Source: JANNAV01 sp031384695
GTDB taxonomy: Bacteria; Pseudomonadota; Alphaproteobacteria; Rhodobacterales; Rhodobacteraceae
DNA length: 22,315 nt
Assembly (NCBI GenBank): GCA_031384695.1
Contig: JANNAV010000159.1
Span: forward strand, 1-22,315
Direction of reading: 5' to 3'
The notes beneath the pieces were generated by a model, which saw only the letters and a list, made by a program, of their open reading frames with translations, was not told the DNA's origin and searched no databases. Each line of letters starts with the position of its first letter. Within the stretch, counting starts at the first letter, position 1. The translations under genes were made by a program, and so were the position numbers. Positions 7,650-15,099 of this stretch are shown here, in pieces.

Positions 7650-9026
7650 TCAATCATAGATTTCGCGGTACTTGCGCACGATGCGCAGTGCCAGCACGTT
7701 GATACACAGCGTCACGATGAACAGCATCAGCCCAAGCGCGAAGGCCGCCAGCGTTTTCGGGTTGTCAAACGAGGTGTCGCCGATCAGCAGCGTCACGATC
7801 TGCACCGTCACCGTGGTCACGCTGTCCAGCGGGTTGATGGTCATGCTGGCGATCAGCCCCGCCGCCATCACCACGATCATCGTCTCCCCCACCGCCCGGC
7901 TGACCGCCAGCAAGATACCGCCCGCAATGCCCGGAATGGCCGCCGGGATCAGCACCTTCATCACCGTCTCGGCCCGCGTCGCCCCCAAAGCCAGACTGCC
8001 ATCGCGCAAGGACCGTGGCACCGCAGCCAGCGCATCATCGGCGAAAGACGAGATGAACGGGATCAGCATGATCGCCATCACCCCCCCCGCCGCCAGCGCA
8101 GTATTCGGAGACATCACGATGCCCCAATCCGAAGCCGTGGCCCGCAACGCCGGTGCCACCGTCAACACCGCAAAGAAGCCGTAAACCACCGTCGGGATGC
8201 CTGACAATATTTCCAGCACCGGCTTGGCAAAGGCACGAAACCGGCGCGAGGCGAATTCATTCAGGTAGATCGCCGAGAACAGCCCGATCGGGATGGCGAA
8301 AAACAGGGCGATGACCGTGATCACCACCGTCCCCAGCATCACCGGCAACCACCCGAACGCCCCCGCCCCCGCCACCTGATCGGCCCGCAGCGGAATTTGC
8401 GGCTCCCAGTTGGTGCCAAACAAAAACTCGGTGATCGGCACCATGCTGAAAAACCGCGCGCTCTCGAACACCAGCGAAAAGAAGATGCCAACGGTCGTCA
8501 CGATGGCGATCAGCGAACAACCCACCATCAGCCCCAGCAAAATCTGCTCCACCCCCTGGCGCGCGCGAAATTCGGCACTCACCCGGCCGCGTGCCACATA
8601 AAGCCCCGCCCCGATCAGCAGCGCCAGCACCGCCAGCATCGCCCACCGCGCCGTGCCCTGCAGCGCCAGCATATGCGCACCCGCCGCAATCTTCCAATCC
8701 TCGGGCGTGCCGAACACCTGCCCCCGCGCCAAAGACCTGATTTCAGCCTCGACCAGTTGCACCGCACCGCTGTCAAGCCCGTCCAGCACGCCAGAAGGCA
8801 GGGCCGCCATCACCAAACCCAGAATGACCGGCCCCTGAAACATCAAAAACAACAGCAAAAACAACAGCCCCGGCAAAAGCACCAACAGCACCGAATAGCC
8901 GCCATGATAGCTTGCCAGCGAATGCAGCGGCGCACCGCCCACCCGGATCTGGCGCGCCGCCGCCCGGTTCATCATGAACCCTGCCACCGAGGCCGCCAAA
9001 AGCAACAGAAACGCGATACCCGTCAT
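7650..9026 (-). CDS. pstC: Phosphate ABC transporter permease PstC
   Basis: A 458-residue inner-membrane permease. Two membrane segments near the N-terminus (about residues 1-20 and 44-66) and another around 145 precede the conserved ABC permease core, including the EFLFGTNWEPQ segment, GIPTVVYGFFA and an EAA loop (LRDGSLALGATRAETVMKVLIP). It is longer than E. coli PstC because of an N-terminal extension, as is usual in alphaproteobacteria. The second segment is encoded partly by a perfect 12-base tandem duplication (8844-8867). It lies 63 bases after pstS with a strong hairpin between them, and its stop is just ahead of the pstA start. Confidence 0.93.
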   Translation of the reverse strand: MTGIAFLLLLAASVAGFMMNRAAARQIRVGGAPLHSLASYHGGYSVLLVLLPGLLFLLLFLMFQGPVILGLVMAALPSGVLDGLDSGAVQLVEAEIRSLARGQVFGTPEDWKIAAGAHMLALQGTARWAMLAVLALLIGAGLYVARGRVSAEFRARQGVEQILLGLMVGCSLIAIVTTVGIFFSLVFESARFFSMVPITEFLFGTNWEPQIPLRADQVAGAGAFGWLPVMLGTVVITVIALFFAIPIGLFSAIYLNEFASRRFRAFAKPVLEILSGIPTVVYGFFAVLTVAPALRATASDWGIVMSPNTALAAGGVMAIMLIPFISSFADDALAAVPRSLRDGSLALGATRAETVMKVLIPAAIPGIAGGILLAVSRAVGETMIVVMAAGLIASMTINPLDSVTTVTVQIVTLLIGDTSFDNPKTLAAFALGLMLFIVTLCINVLALRIVRKYREIYD

Positions 9027-9049
9027 GTCATCGTCCCGGTGGTAAAAGC

Positions 9050-9074
9050 ACCGCCCGCGGAGATCGCGGGCGGT
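9050..9074 (-). terminator. Perfect hairpin between pstS and pstC (attenuator candidate)
   Basis: ACCGCCCGCG (9050-9059) and CGCGGGCGGT (9065-9074) form a perfect 10-bp stem with a 5-base loop. On the minus strand it lies 15 bases after the pstS stop and is followed by GCTTTTACC. A partial terminator or 3'-protecting stem here would give more PstS than transporter, as expected for a periplasmic binding protein. Confidence 0.65.
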
Positions 9075-9089
9075 CTGGTGTTGTCAGTG

Positions 9090-10163
9090 TTACTTCACCG
9101 GCGCCGTCATGTTGACCGCATCCGTCGCCGTCGCCTGCACGCCGGCAATCAGATCGGCCGCAAGCGGCGTCAGCCCGCGCTCTTCCATATAGCCGCCAGC
9201 CGCCATCGCCCCATCCGACACAAACTCGGACACGAACTCGTTCAGGCCGGGGATCACACCGCGATGCGCGTTCTTCACATAGATATAAAGCGGCCGCGCC
9301 ACGCCATAGCTGAAGTCGGCGATGGTGGCCTCGGTAGGCTCCACCCCGTTGATCGAGATGCCCATCAGCTTGTCTTCGTTCTCATACAGGAACGAATAGC
9401 CAAAGATGCCAACCGCGTTGGGATCGGCCTCAAGCCGCTGCACGATCAGGTTGTCGTTCTCGCCCGCTTCCACGAACAGCCCGTCCTGCCGCATGCGCGA
9501 GCAGCTTTCCTTGATGAAATCATCGTAGACTTCCTTGGTCGCGGTTTCTTTCATCGCCTTGACCATGTCCAGCTCCTTGCAGCCGTCATGCATCGCCAAC
9601 TCGACAAACGCATCGCGGGTGCCCGAGGTTGGCGGCGGTCCGTAGGCCAGAATTGCCACGTCCGGCAAGCTGGCGTCGATCTCGGACCACTTCTTGTAAG
9701 GGTTGGCAACCCACTTGCCATCCACTTCGGTTTCGGCGGCAAGGGCTTGATAAATCTGCTTTTCCGTCAGCGCCCATTTGCCGGTGGTGGCGCGCGAGAC
9801 GGCAATCGACAGCCCGTCATAACCGATCAGCAATTCGGTGATATCGGTAACACCGTTGCTGGCGCAAAGATCGTATTCCGATTTCTTGATGGCGCGCGAG
9901 GCCCCCGTCACATCGGCAAAACCTTCACCAACGCCTTCGCAAAACACTTTGAAGCCACCGCCGGTGCCGGTTGATTCGACGACGGGTGCGGCGTTGCCGG
10001 TTGCGTTGGCAAAGTTCTCGGCTGCGGCCTGCGCATAAGGAAACACGGTGGAAGAGCCCACAACCCGCACCTGATCACGCGCCGCGGCGGCAGTGGCCGA
10101 CAAGCCGGTGGCCGACAGGGCGGCGATGGCAACAAGGGTGGCACTCATTTTGACGGACTTCAT
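9090..10163 (-). CDS. pstS: Periplasmic phosphate-binding protein PstS
   Basis: A 357-residue protein with a classic signal peptide: a KSVK positive start, a hydrophobic core to about residue 22, and cleavage probably after the Ala run near residue 28. There is no lipobox cysteine, so the mature protein is likely soluble. Phosphate-site segments are visible: VVGSSTVFPYAQAAAENF near the mature N-terminus, STGTGGGFKVFCEG, and TSGTRDAF in the second lobe. It captures phosphate for PstC/PstA. ATG 10163 is chosen because AAAGAGGAG lies 6 bases ahead; a frame-matched ATG at 10184 has no such site. It is first in the operon, behind a Pho box. Confidence 0.96.
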   Translation of the reverse strand: MKSVKMSATLVAIAALSATGLSATAAAARDQVRVVGSSTVFPYAQAAAENFANATGNAAPVVESTGTGGGFKVFCEGVGEGFADVTGASRAIKKSEYDLCASNGVTDITELLIGYDGLSIAVSRATTGKWALTEKQIYQALAAETEVDGKWVANPYKKWSEIDASLPDVAILAYGPPPTSGTRDAFVELAMHDGCKELDMVKAMKETATKEVYDDFIKESCSRMRQDGLFVEAGENDNLIVQRLEADPNAVGIFGYSFLYENEDKLMGISINGVEPTEATIADFSYGVARPLYIYVKNAHRGVIPGLNEFVSEFVSDGAMAAGGYMEERGLTPLAADLIAGVQATATDAVNMTAPVK

Positions 10164-10230
10164 CGAAAACTCCTCTTTGGTCATTCTGGGATCTTACTCG
10201 GCCTTCAAGCCTGCGCCTTGCCTAGCCATG

Positions 10231-10274
10231 GTTTATGACAGCTATGCTTGATCTGTGTAACAGATTTGTGACAA
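10231..10274 (-). promoter_or_regulatory. Pho box (PhoB binding region) between pstS and phoR
   Basis: On the minus strand 10274-10257 reads TTGTCACAAATCTGTTAC, close to the Pho-box consensus of two CTGTCAT-like heptamers 11 bases apart. A third heptamer, CTGTCAT followed by AAAC (10241-10231), sits exactly 22 bases beyond the second, in phase with the 11-base repeat. The array lies 68-111 bases ahead of the pstS start, as expected for a PhoB-activated promoter that lacks a good -35. It is also 79-122 bases ahead of phoR, so it may control both genes. Confidence 0.8.
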
Positions 10275-10352
10275 TCGCCGCACCACACAAGCTTTTCTTG
10301 TCGCAAACATTAAACCTGCTATTGCTGGCCAGGCACCGGAACCCGAGGCCCG

Positions 10353-11393
10353 ATGGAACCCAATCCTGCCACCGCTTTGATCGAAGCCATGCCGTTGCCC
10401 GCCGTACTGATCGAGGCCACGGGCAGGATTGCGGCGGCCAACACCCATGCGCAAACCCTGTTCGGTGCGCTCGCTTTGGGGCGTGATTTCCGCATGTCGT
10501 TCCGCCAGCCCGAGCTTGCCACCGCCATCGAGGCGGCTCTGGTGCAGGCCATCCCGATGCAGGCGCGTTACACCACCGCGCGGGCCGCCCTGCAGCCCGC
10601 CACCTACCGCGTCACCATCAACCCGATCACCGCCGCCACCGCCGCCGCGCTTTGCACCTTCGAGGATGTGACCGAGGCCGAACTGATCAGCCAGATGCGC
10701 CGCGATTTTGTGGCCAACGTCAGCCACGAGTTGCGCACACCGCTGACAGCCCTGCTGGGTTTCATCGAAACCCTGCGCGGTGCCGCCCGCGATGATGCCA
10801 CCGCCCGCACCCGGTTTCTGGCCATCATGAACACCGAGGCCGAACGGATGAACCGCCTGATCGGTGATCTTCTGTCGCTCAGCCGGGTCGAGGCGCAGGA
10901 ACGCGTGCGCCCCACCACGCTGATTGATCTGCGCGACATCATCGGTGCGGTGCTGGATACCTTGCGGCCGATGGCGGCCGAGGCGGGCATCACCCTGGAG
11001 ATATCCGGCACCGACCGCCCGTTCGAGGCCCTCGCCGATGCCGATCAACTGACCCAGGTGTTCAGCAATCTGCTCGAGAATGCGATAAAATATGGTGGCT
11101 CTGGCAAGCTGGTCAGCGTCGAGATGGCGCATCTGCCGCTTGACCCCCAGTTGCGTCTGCCCGCCCTTGTCATCAGTGTAACGGATCGTGGCGAGGGCAT
11201 AGACCCGGTGCATCTGCCGCGCCTGACCGAACGTTTTTACCGGGTGGATACCCACCGCTCGCGGCAAAAGGGCGGCACCGGGCTGGGTCTGGCAATCGTC
11301 AAACACATCCTCAGCCGCCATCGCGGGCGGCTGCGGATCGACAGCACCATAGGGCTCGGCAGCCGCTTTCAGGTGATCCTGCCCGCACCTTAA
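10353..11393 (+). CDS. phoR: Phosphate regulon sensor kinase PhoR (no membrane segment)
   Basis: A 346-residue histidine kinase. Residues 5-107 form a PAS-like domain (LIEAMPLPAVLIEATGRIAAANTHAQTLFG). The HisKA domain follows, with the phosphorylated H125 in FVANVSHELRTPL. The ATPase domain has the N box LLENAIKYG, G1 DRGEGI, the F box ERFYRVD and G2 GGTGLGLAIVKHIL. It should phosphorylate PhoB. E. coli PhoR has two N-terminal membrane segments; none is visible here, so the protein appears cytoplasmic and would need PhoU or the Pst complex to read phosphate. It is divergent from pstS and shares the Pho-box region, while phoB is 5.5 kb away at the end of the opposite operon. Confidence 0.93.
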   Translation: MEPNPATALIEAMPLPAVLIEATGRIAAANTHAQTLFGALALGRDFRMSFRQPELATAIEAALVQAIPMQARYTTARAALQPATYRVTINPITAATAAALCTFEDVTEAELISQMRRDFVANVSHELRTPLTALLGFIETLRGAARDDATARTRFLAIMNTEAERMNRLIGDLLSLSRVEAQERVRPTTLIDLRDIIGAVLDTLRPMAAEAGITLEISGTDRPFEALADADQLTQVFSNLLENAIKYGGSGKLVSVEMAHLPLDPQLRLPALVISVTDRGEGIDPVHLPRLTERFYRVDTHRSRQKGGTGLGLAIVKHILSRHRGRLRIDSTIGLGSRFQVILPAP

Positions 11394-11467
11394 CGTGCAC
11401 CGTGCCACGCGTGCCAAACCCCCGCCACTGTGCTACCCTGTGTGAAACCCTTCAGGAGCGCGCGCCC

Positions 11468-12037
11468 ATGCCCCGCCTTTTCGCCGTTTTGCTGATTGTG
11501 GCCTGCCTCGCCGCCCCGGCCCAGGCCGCCCCGAGGGTCTATGCCTTGCAACCCGACGGCTCGAGCGTCAGCTTTTCCACCGATTTCGGCCCGGATAAAA
11601 TCACCGGCAGCTTCCCGGTGCAGAAAGCCGATCTGACGCTCGATTTCGAGAACCTCGCCAAAAGCAAGATCGCCGTCACCCTTGATGTGGCCCGCGCCAA
11701 CGCCTCGTTTCCCTTCGCGGCGCAAGCCCTGAAAGGCCCCAAGGTGCTGGACGCCAACACCTTTCCGCTGATCACCTTCAAAAGCACCGCCGTGCGCCGC
11801 AGCGGTGCGGGCGCCGATGTGGACGGCACCCTGACCATCCGCGGCAAGGCCAAAGCCGTCACCCTGAAGGCCACGCTCTACCGCCAGAAGGGGCAGGCCG
11901 AGGGCGATCTCTCGCTGCTGACCATCCACCTTATCGGCGCTGTCAACCGCTCCGAATTTGGCGCGGTGGGCTGGAATGATCTGGTCAGCGACGAGGTGCG
12001 CCTTGATATCCTCGCCCGCATCGCCGAGCAGAACTGA
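11468..12037 (+). CDS. YceI family secreted lipid-binding protein
   Basis: A 189-residue protein with a signal peptide (MPRLFAVLLIVACLAAPAQA, cleavage after AQA). The mature part is a YceI-type beta-barrel: RVYALQPDGSSVSFSTDF, ITGSFPVQKADLTLDFENL, the central LDANTFPLITFKSTAVRR, the strand GTLTIRGKAKAVTLKATL and the end VSDEVRLDILA. YceI proteins bind isoprenoid or fatty-acid ligands in a hydrophobic channel in the periplasm. The start is ATG 11468, with CAGGAG about 9 bases ahead; a longer reading from 11402 would bury the signal peptide. The next gene, 3 bases on, is a cytochrome b561, a common YceI neighbour or fusion partner. It follows phoR by 74 bases. Confidence 0.9.
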   Translation: MPRLFAVLLIVACLAAPAQAAPRVYALQPDGSSVSFSTDFGPDKITGSFPVQKADLTLDFENLAKSKIAVTLDVARANASFPFAAQALKGPKVLDANTFPLITFKSTAVRRSGAGADVDGTLTIRGKAKAVTLKATLYRQKGQAEGDLSLLTIHLIGAVNRSEFGAVGWNDLVSDEVRLDILARIAEQN

Positions 12038-12040
12038 ACC

Positions 12041-12586
12041 ATGGGCTGGCACAACACTGAGCACGGCTTTGGCCGCATCAGCCGCCTGATCCACTGGGCA
12101 ATGGCGGCGCTGATCATCGGGCAGTTGCTGCTGGGCCTGCGGATTGCCGACATGCAACCGGGGCTGGCCAATCTGTGGCTTTACGGGTTGCACAAGACCA
12201 TCGGCTTTGCGGCCCTCGCGCTGATCCTGCTGCGCCTCGGCTGGCACCGGTTCAGCCCGCCACCACCGCCCTTGGGCGACCCCAGAGCCTGGGCCAACCG
12301 CGCCGCCCGCGCCGCCCACCGCCTGCTTTACACGCTTTTGCTGGTGATTCCGCTCTCAGGCTGGATCGCCAGTTCCGCCACCGGCATCGACGTGATGGTG
12401 CTGGATCGCTGGACCATGCCGGTGATCGCCCCGATCTCCGAGGCGTGGGAGAAAAACGGCTTTCTGGTGCATTCCGTCGCGGGCAAGGTGCTGATGGCCA
12501 TTCTGGTGCTGCATGTCGCGGGGGCGCTGTTGCGCGCAATCAAGGGCGATGGCACCCTTGACCGGATGATCAGCGGCGGCGAATAA
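12041..12586 (+). CDS. Cytochrome b561 family membrane protein
   Basis: A 181-residue inner-membrane protein with four membrane segments at about residues 15-35, 48-68, 93-111 and 143-166. Histidines placed to bind two b-type hemes are visible: H18 in RLIHWAM, H51 in GLHKTIG, H144 in FLVHSVAG and H158 in LVLHVAG. It is the CybB type, which exchanges electrons between the quinone pool and other carriers. It follows yceI by 3 bases, so the two are very probably translated together; a quinone-like ligand for YceI has been suggested for such pairs. It ends 10 bases from a convergent gene, leaving no room for a separate terminator. Confidence 0.92.
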   Translation: MGWHNTEHGFGRISRLIHWAMAALIIGQLLLGLRIADMQPGLANLWLYGLHKTIGFAALALILLRLGWHRFSPPPPPLGDPRAWANRAARAAHRLLYTLLLVIPLSGWIASSATGIDVMVLDRWTMPVIAPISEAWEKNGFLVHSVAGKVLMAILVLHVAGALLRAIKGDGTLDRMISGGE

Positions 12587-12596
12587 CCCAGCGGGA

Positions 12597-12989
12597 TCAA
12601 TTGGTTGACGCCATCTCCGTCAACTCGGCCGCCCTCACCTCCGTCATCCGCGCCCGGCAGGCATAGATCACCATCGGCTCGATCGAGCCGCCATGGTACA
12701 TGAACCCTTCGGCTGCACAGCCCGCATCGCGCAAGGTAATCCACGCCGTCTGCGCCTCGCGCAGATACCCCTCCGCCCCCCGCTCGGCCTCGGGCAGGCC
12801 CGCATCAATATCGCGCATCAGGCCGCGCGCCGCCTTGTAGGCCTCGTTCAGATCGGCGTCCGCCGCGATCCAGTCCTGCTCGGCGCAATAGGTCAGTTCC
12901 ATCTGCGTCCCGGCCACGTCGCAATCCACATCCTGCGCCATGCCCGGCCCCGCAACCGCCAAAGCCATCACCCCAAGCCACCACCGCAT
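12597..12989 (-). CDS. Small secreted LprI/DUF1311-like protein
   Basis: A 130-residue protein with a signal peptide (MRWWLGVMALAVAGPGMAQ, cleavage about residue 19). The mature part has the DUF1311/LprI pattern: CDVAGTQMELTYCAEQDW, then ADADLNEAYKAARG, then the AQTAWITLRDAGC segment, and a late cysteine in YACRARMTEVRAAEL. Cysteines at 23, 35, 91 and 111 could form two disulfides. Some family members inhibit lysozyme, but most are uncharacterised and I do not assign a function here. The start has GGAGG 5 bases ahead of ATG 12989. It stands alone, convergent with the b561 gene and divergent from pyrC. Confidence 0.85.
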   Translation of the reverse strand: MRWWLGVMALAVAGPGMAQDVDCDVAGTQMELTYCAEQDWIAADADLNEAYKAARGLMRDIDAGLPEAERGAEGYLREAQTAWITLRDAGCAAEGFMYHGGSIEPMVIYACRARMTEVRAAELTEMASTN

Positions 12990-13118
12990 CGCATCCTCCC
13001 CGCCAAACCACGCCGCAAATCTAACCGCAAAACCCGCCCCCTGCCAAGCGGCGGCAAAACGCCCGCTCCGATGCATTGCCTCTGGAAAATTCCCCACCAC
13101 TCCGTTACGCGCTTTGCC

Positions 13119-14162
13119 ATGATCCAGCGCCTCACGCTCCGCCGTCCCGACGATTGGCACCTGCACCTGCGGGATGGTGCCATGCTGCAAGGCGTCTTGC
13201 CCGAAACCACCCGCCATTTCGCCCGCGCGCTGATCATGCCCAACCTTTTGCCCCCTGTCGTCACGCTGGCCGACGCCACCGCCTACCGCGCCCGCATCAT
13301 CGCAGCCCTGCCCGCCAGCGCCAGTTTCGAGCCGCTGATGACCCTCTATCTGACCGAAGGCACCGACCCCGCCGATGTCGCCGCCGCCGCCGCCTCCGGC
13401 CTTGTAAAGGCGGTAAAGCTTTACCCCGCCGGTGCCACCACCAACTCGCATTCCGGGGTGAAAGACCTCTCGCGCGTGATGCCGGTGCTGGAGAAAATGG
13501 CCGACATCGGCCTGCCGCTTTGCCTGCACGGCGAGGTGACCGACCCCGCGATTGATATATTCGACCGCGAAGCCGCCTTCATCGAGACCGTCCTCGCCCC
13601 CCTGCGCGCCCGCCTGCCCGAGTTGCGCGTGGTGATGGAACACATCACCACCGAAGAAGGCGTGGCCTACGCCCGTGCCGCAGGCGATACCCTTGCCGCC
13701 ACCATCACCACGCATCACCTGATCCTGAACCGCAACCACATCCTCGCCGGTGGCATCCGCCCGCATTATTACTGCCTGCCGGTCGCCAAACGTGAAAAGC
13801 ACCGCGCGGCCCTTGTCGCCGCCGCCACTTCCGGCGAAGCGCGGTTCTTTCTCGGCACCGATTCGGCTCCCCACACCGACGCGCTCAAAGAACACGCCTG
13901 CGGCTGTGCGGGCTGCTTCACCGCCACCAACACCATGCCGATCCTCGCCCATGTGTTTGAAGACGCGGCCGCCCTGCCAAGGCTTGAGGCGTTCACCTCG
14001 CTGAATGGTGCTGCCTTCTACCGCCTGCCGCTCAATCAAAGCCAGATCACCCTCGTCAAACACCCGCAGCGCCAGATTTTCCCCGACAAGATCCTCACCG
14101 AGGCCGGCCCCGTCACCGTCTTCAACCCCGGCTTTCCCGTGCACTGGCACGTCGAAGCCTGA
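13119..14162 (+). CDS. pyrC: Dihydroorotase, class II
   Basis: A 347-residue enzyme, the length of E. coli PyrC. It closes carbamoyl aspartate to dihydroorotate in pyrimidine synthesis. All zinc-site residues line up with the E. coli enzyme at a constant offset of two: H14 and H16 in WHLHLRD, the carboxylated K100 in KAVKLYP, H137 in CLHGE, H175 in MEHITT and D248 in GTDSAPH. ATG 13119 matches the family start (before LTLRRPDDWHLHLRDG), but no Shine-Dalgarno sequence is visible ahead of it. An in-frame ATG at 13071 would add 16 residues that do not look like the family. pyrE follows after 19 bases. Confidence 0.96.
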   Translation: MIQRLTLRRPDDWHLHLRDGAMLQGVLPETTRHFARALIMPNLLPPVVTLADATAYRARIIAALPASASFEPLMTLYLTEGTDPADVAAAAASGLVKAVKLYPAGATTNSHSGVKDLSRVMPVLEKMADIGLPLCLHGEVTDPAIDIFDREAAFIETVLAPLRARLPELRVVMEHITTEEGVAYARAAGDTLAATITTHHLILNRNHILAGGIRPHYYCLPVAKREKHRAALVAAATSGEARFFLGTDSAPHTDALKEHACGCAGCFTATNTMPILAHVFEDAAALPRLEAFTSLNGAAFYRLPLNQSQITLVKHPQRQIFPDKILTEAGPVTVFNPGFPVHWHVEA

Positions 14163-14181
14163 TACCCCCGGAAAGCCCGCC

Positions 14182-14859
14182 ATGATCCCCACCGCCTTCC
14201 CGCCTGCACCTGAGATCGCCCGCCTCACCGCCCGCGCGCTGTTGGAGATCAGGGCCGTGCATTTCAACGCCGATACCCCCTTCACCCTCGCCTCCGGCCT
14301 GCCCTCGCCCACCTATATTGATTGCCGCAAACTGATCTCCTACGCCCGCATCCGCGCCGTGCTGATGGATTTCCTCACCCTCACCGTGATGCGCGACGCA
14401 GGGTTTGAGGCTTTCGACAACATCGCGGGCGGTGAAACCGCAGGCATCCCCTTCGCGGCATTGGTGGCCGAACGGATGGCCCTGCCGATGAGCTATGTGC
14501 GCAAGAAACCCAAAGGCTACGGTCGCAATTCCCGCATCGAAGGCGAGATGACCCCCGGCCAGCGCGTGCTGCTGGTCGAAGACCTCACCACCGACGGCGG
14601 CTCGAAACTCAGCTTTGTCGAGGCGATCCGCGAAACCGGCGCCACCTGCGCCCACACCGCCGTCATCTTCTCCTACGGCATCTTCCCCGAAACCGCACAG
14701 CGCCTCGCGGATCACGGCATCGCCCTGCACCACCTCTGCACCTGGTGGGATGTGCTGGCCGAGGCCCGCGCGCAATCCGCCTTCAACGCTGCAACCCTGC
14801 ACGAAGTAGAAGCGTTCCTCCACGATCCCCGCGGCTGGCAAGCCGCCCAGGCCAAATAA
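14182..14859 (+). CDS. pyrE: Orotate phosphoribosyltransferase
   Basis: A 225-residue type I phosphoribosyltransferase that joins orotate and PRPP to make OMP. The PRPP loop is VLLVEDLTTDGGS (residues 129-141). Also visible are the substrate loop region YVRKKPKGYGRNSRIEG, which carries the conserved Lys residues, and FTLASGLPSPTYIDCRKL near the N-terminus. GGAAAG lies about 8 bases ahead of ATG 14182. It is 19 bases after pyrC, so the two successive-pathway enzymes are probably cotranscribed. An upstream in-frame ATG at 14005 lies inside pyrC and is not credible. Confidence 0.95.
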   Translation: MIPTAFPPAPEIARLTARALLEIRAVHFNADTPFTLASGLPSPTYIDCRKLISYARIRAVLMDFLTLTVMRDAGFEAFDNIAGGETAGIPFAALVAERMALPMSYVRKKPKGYGRNSRIEGEMTPGQRVLLVEDLTTDGGSKLSFVEAIRETGATCAHTAVIFSYGIFPETAQRLADHGIALHHLCTWWDVLAEARAQSAFNAATLHEVEAFLHDPRGWQAAQAK

Positions 14860-14895
14860 TCCACAGCTTTCTTGCACGCCTCCCCCTGTGGACAA
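14857..14895. promoter_or_regulatory. Inverted pair of DnaA-box-like 9-mers between pyrE and dnaB
   Basis: TAATCCACA (14857-14865) and TGTGGACAA (14887-14895) each differ by one base from the DnaA box TTATCCACA in opposite orientations, and the shared TCCACAG/CTGTGGA arms (14860-14866, 14886-14892) form an inverted repeat around 19 bases. They lie about 205 bases ahead of dnaB in the 240-base gap 14860-15099, where I see no ORF. DnaA control or a weak pyrE terminator are both possible. Confidence 0.3.
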
Positions 14896-15099
14896 TCCGG
14901 GAAAACTCTGCCCCCGAATCGCCACTCTGGTAGATTTCCCCCCATCCCCCCGCCAGATGTGGTAGTCTCGCCCCCACCACGACGCCCGGGCACCGCCAAT
15001 GTCCGCAGTTTTCCACCGACTTGTGCCCCGGTTGCGGCCCCCGCCCGGAACCTGCAATAGGATCACTGCAACCAGTCAAACCGCGCAAAGAGGATGGCC

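Noticed and set aside
8397..9974. Open frame of 525 codons on the + strand
   Set aside because: Antisense to pstC and pstS; the composition is that of a shadow frame.
12990..14312. Upstream extension of the LprI-like frame to 571 codons on the minus strand
   Set aside because: The extension is antisense to pyrC and pyrE, and a signal peptide with a good ribosome site places the real start at 12989.
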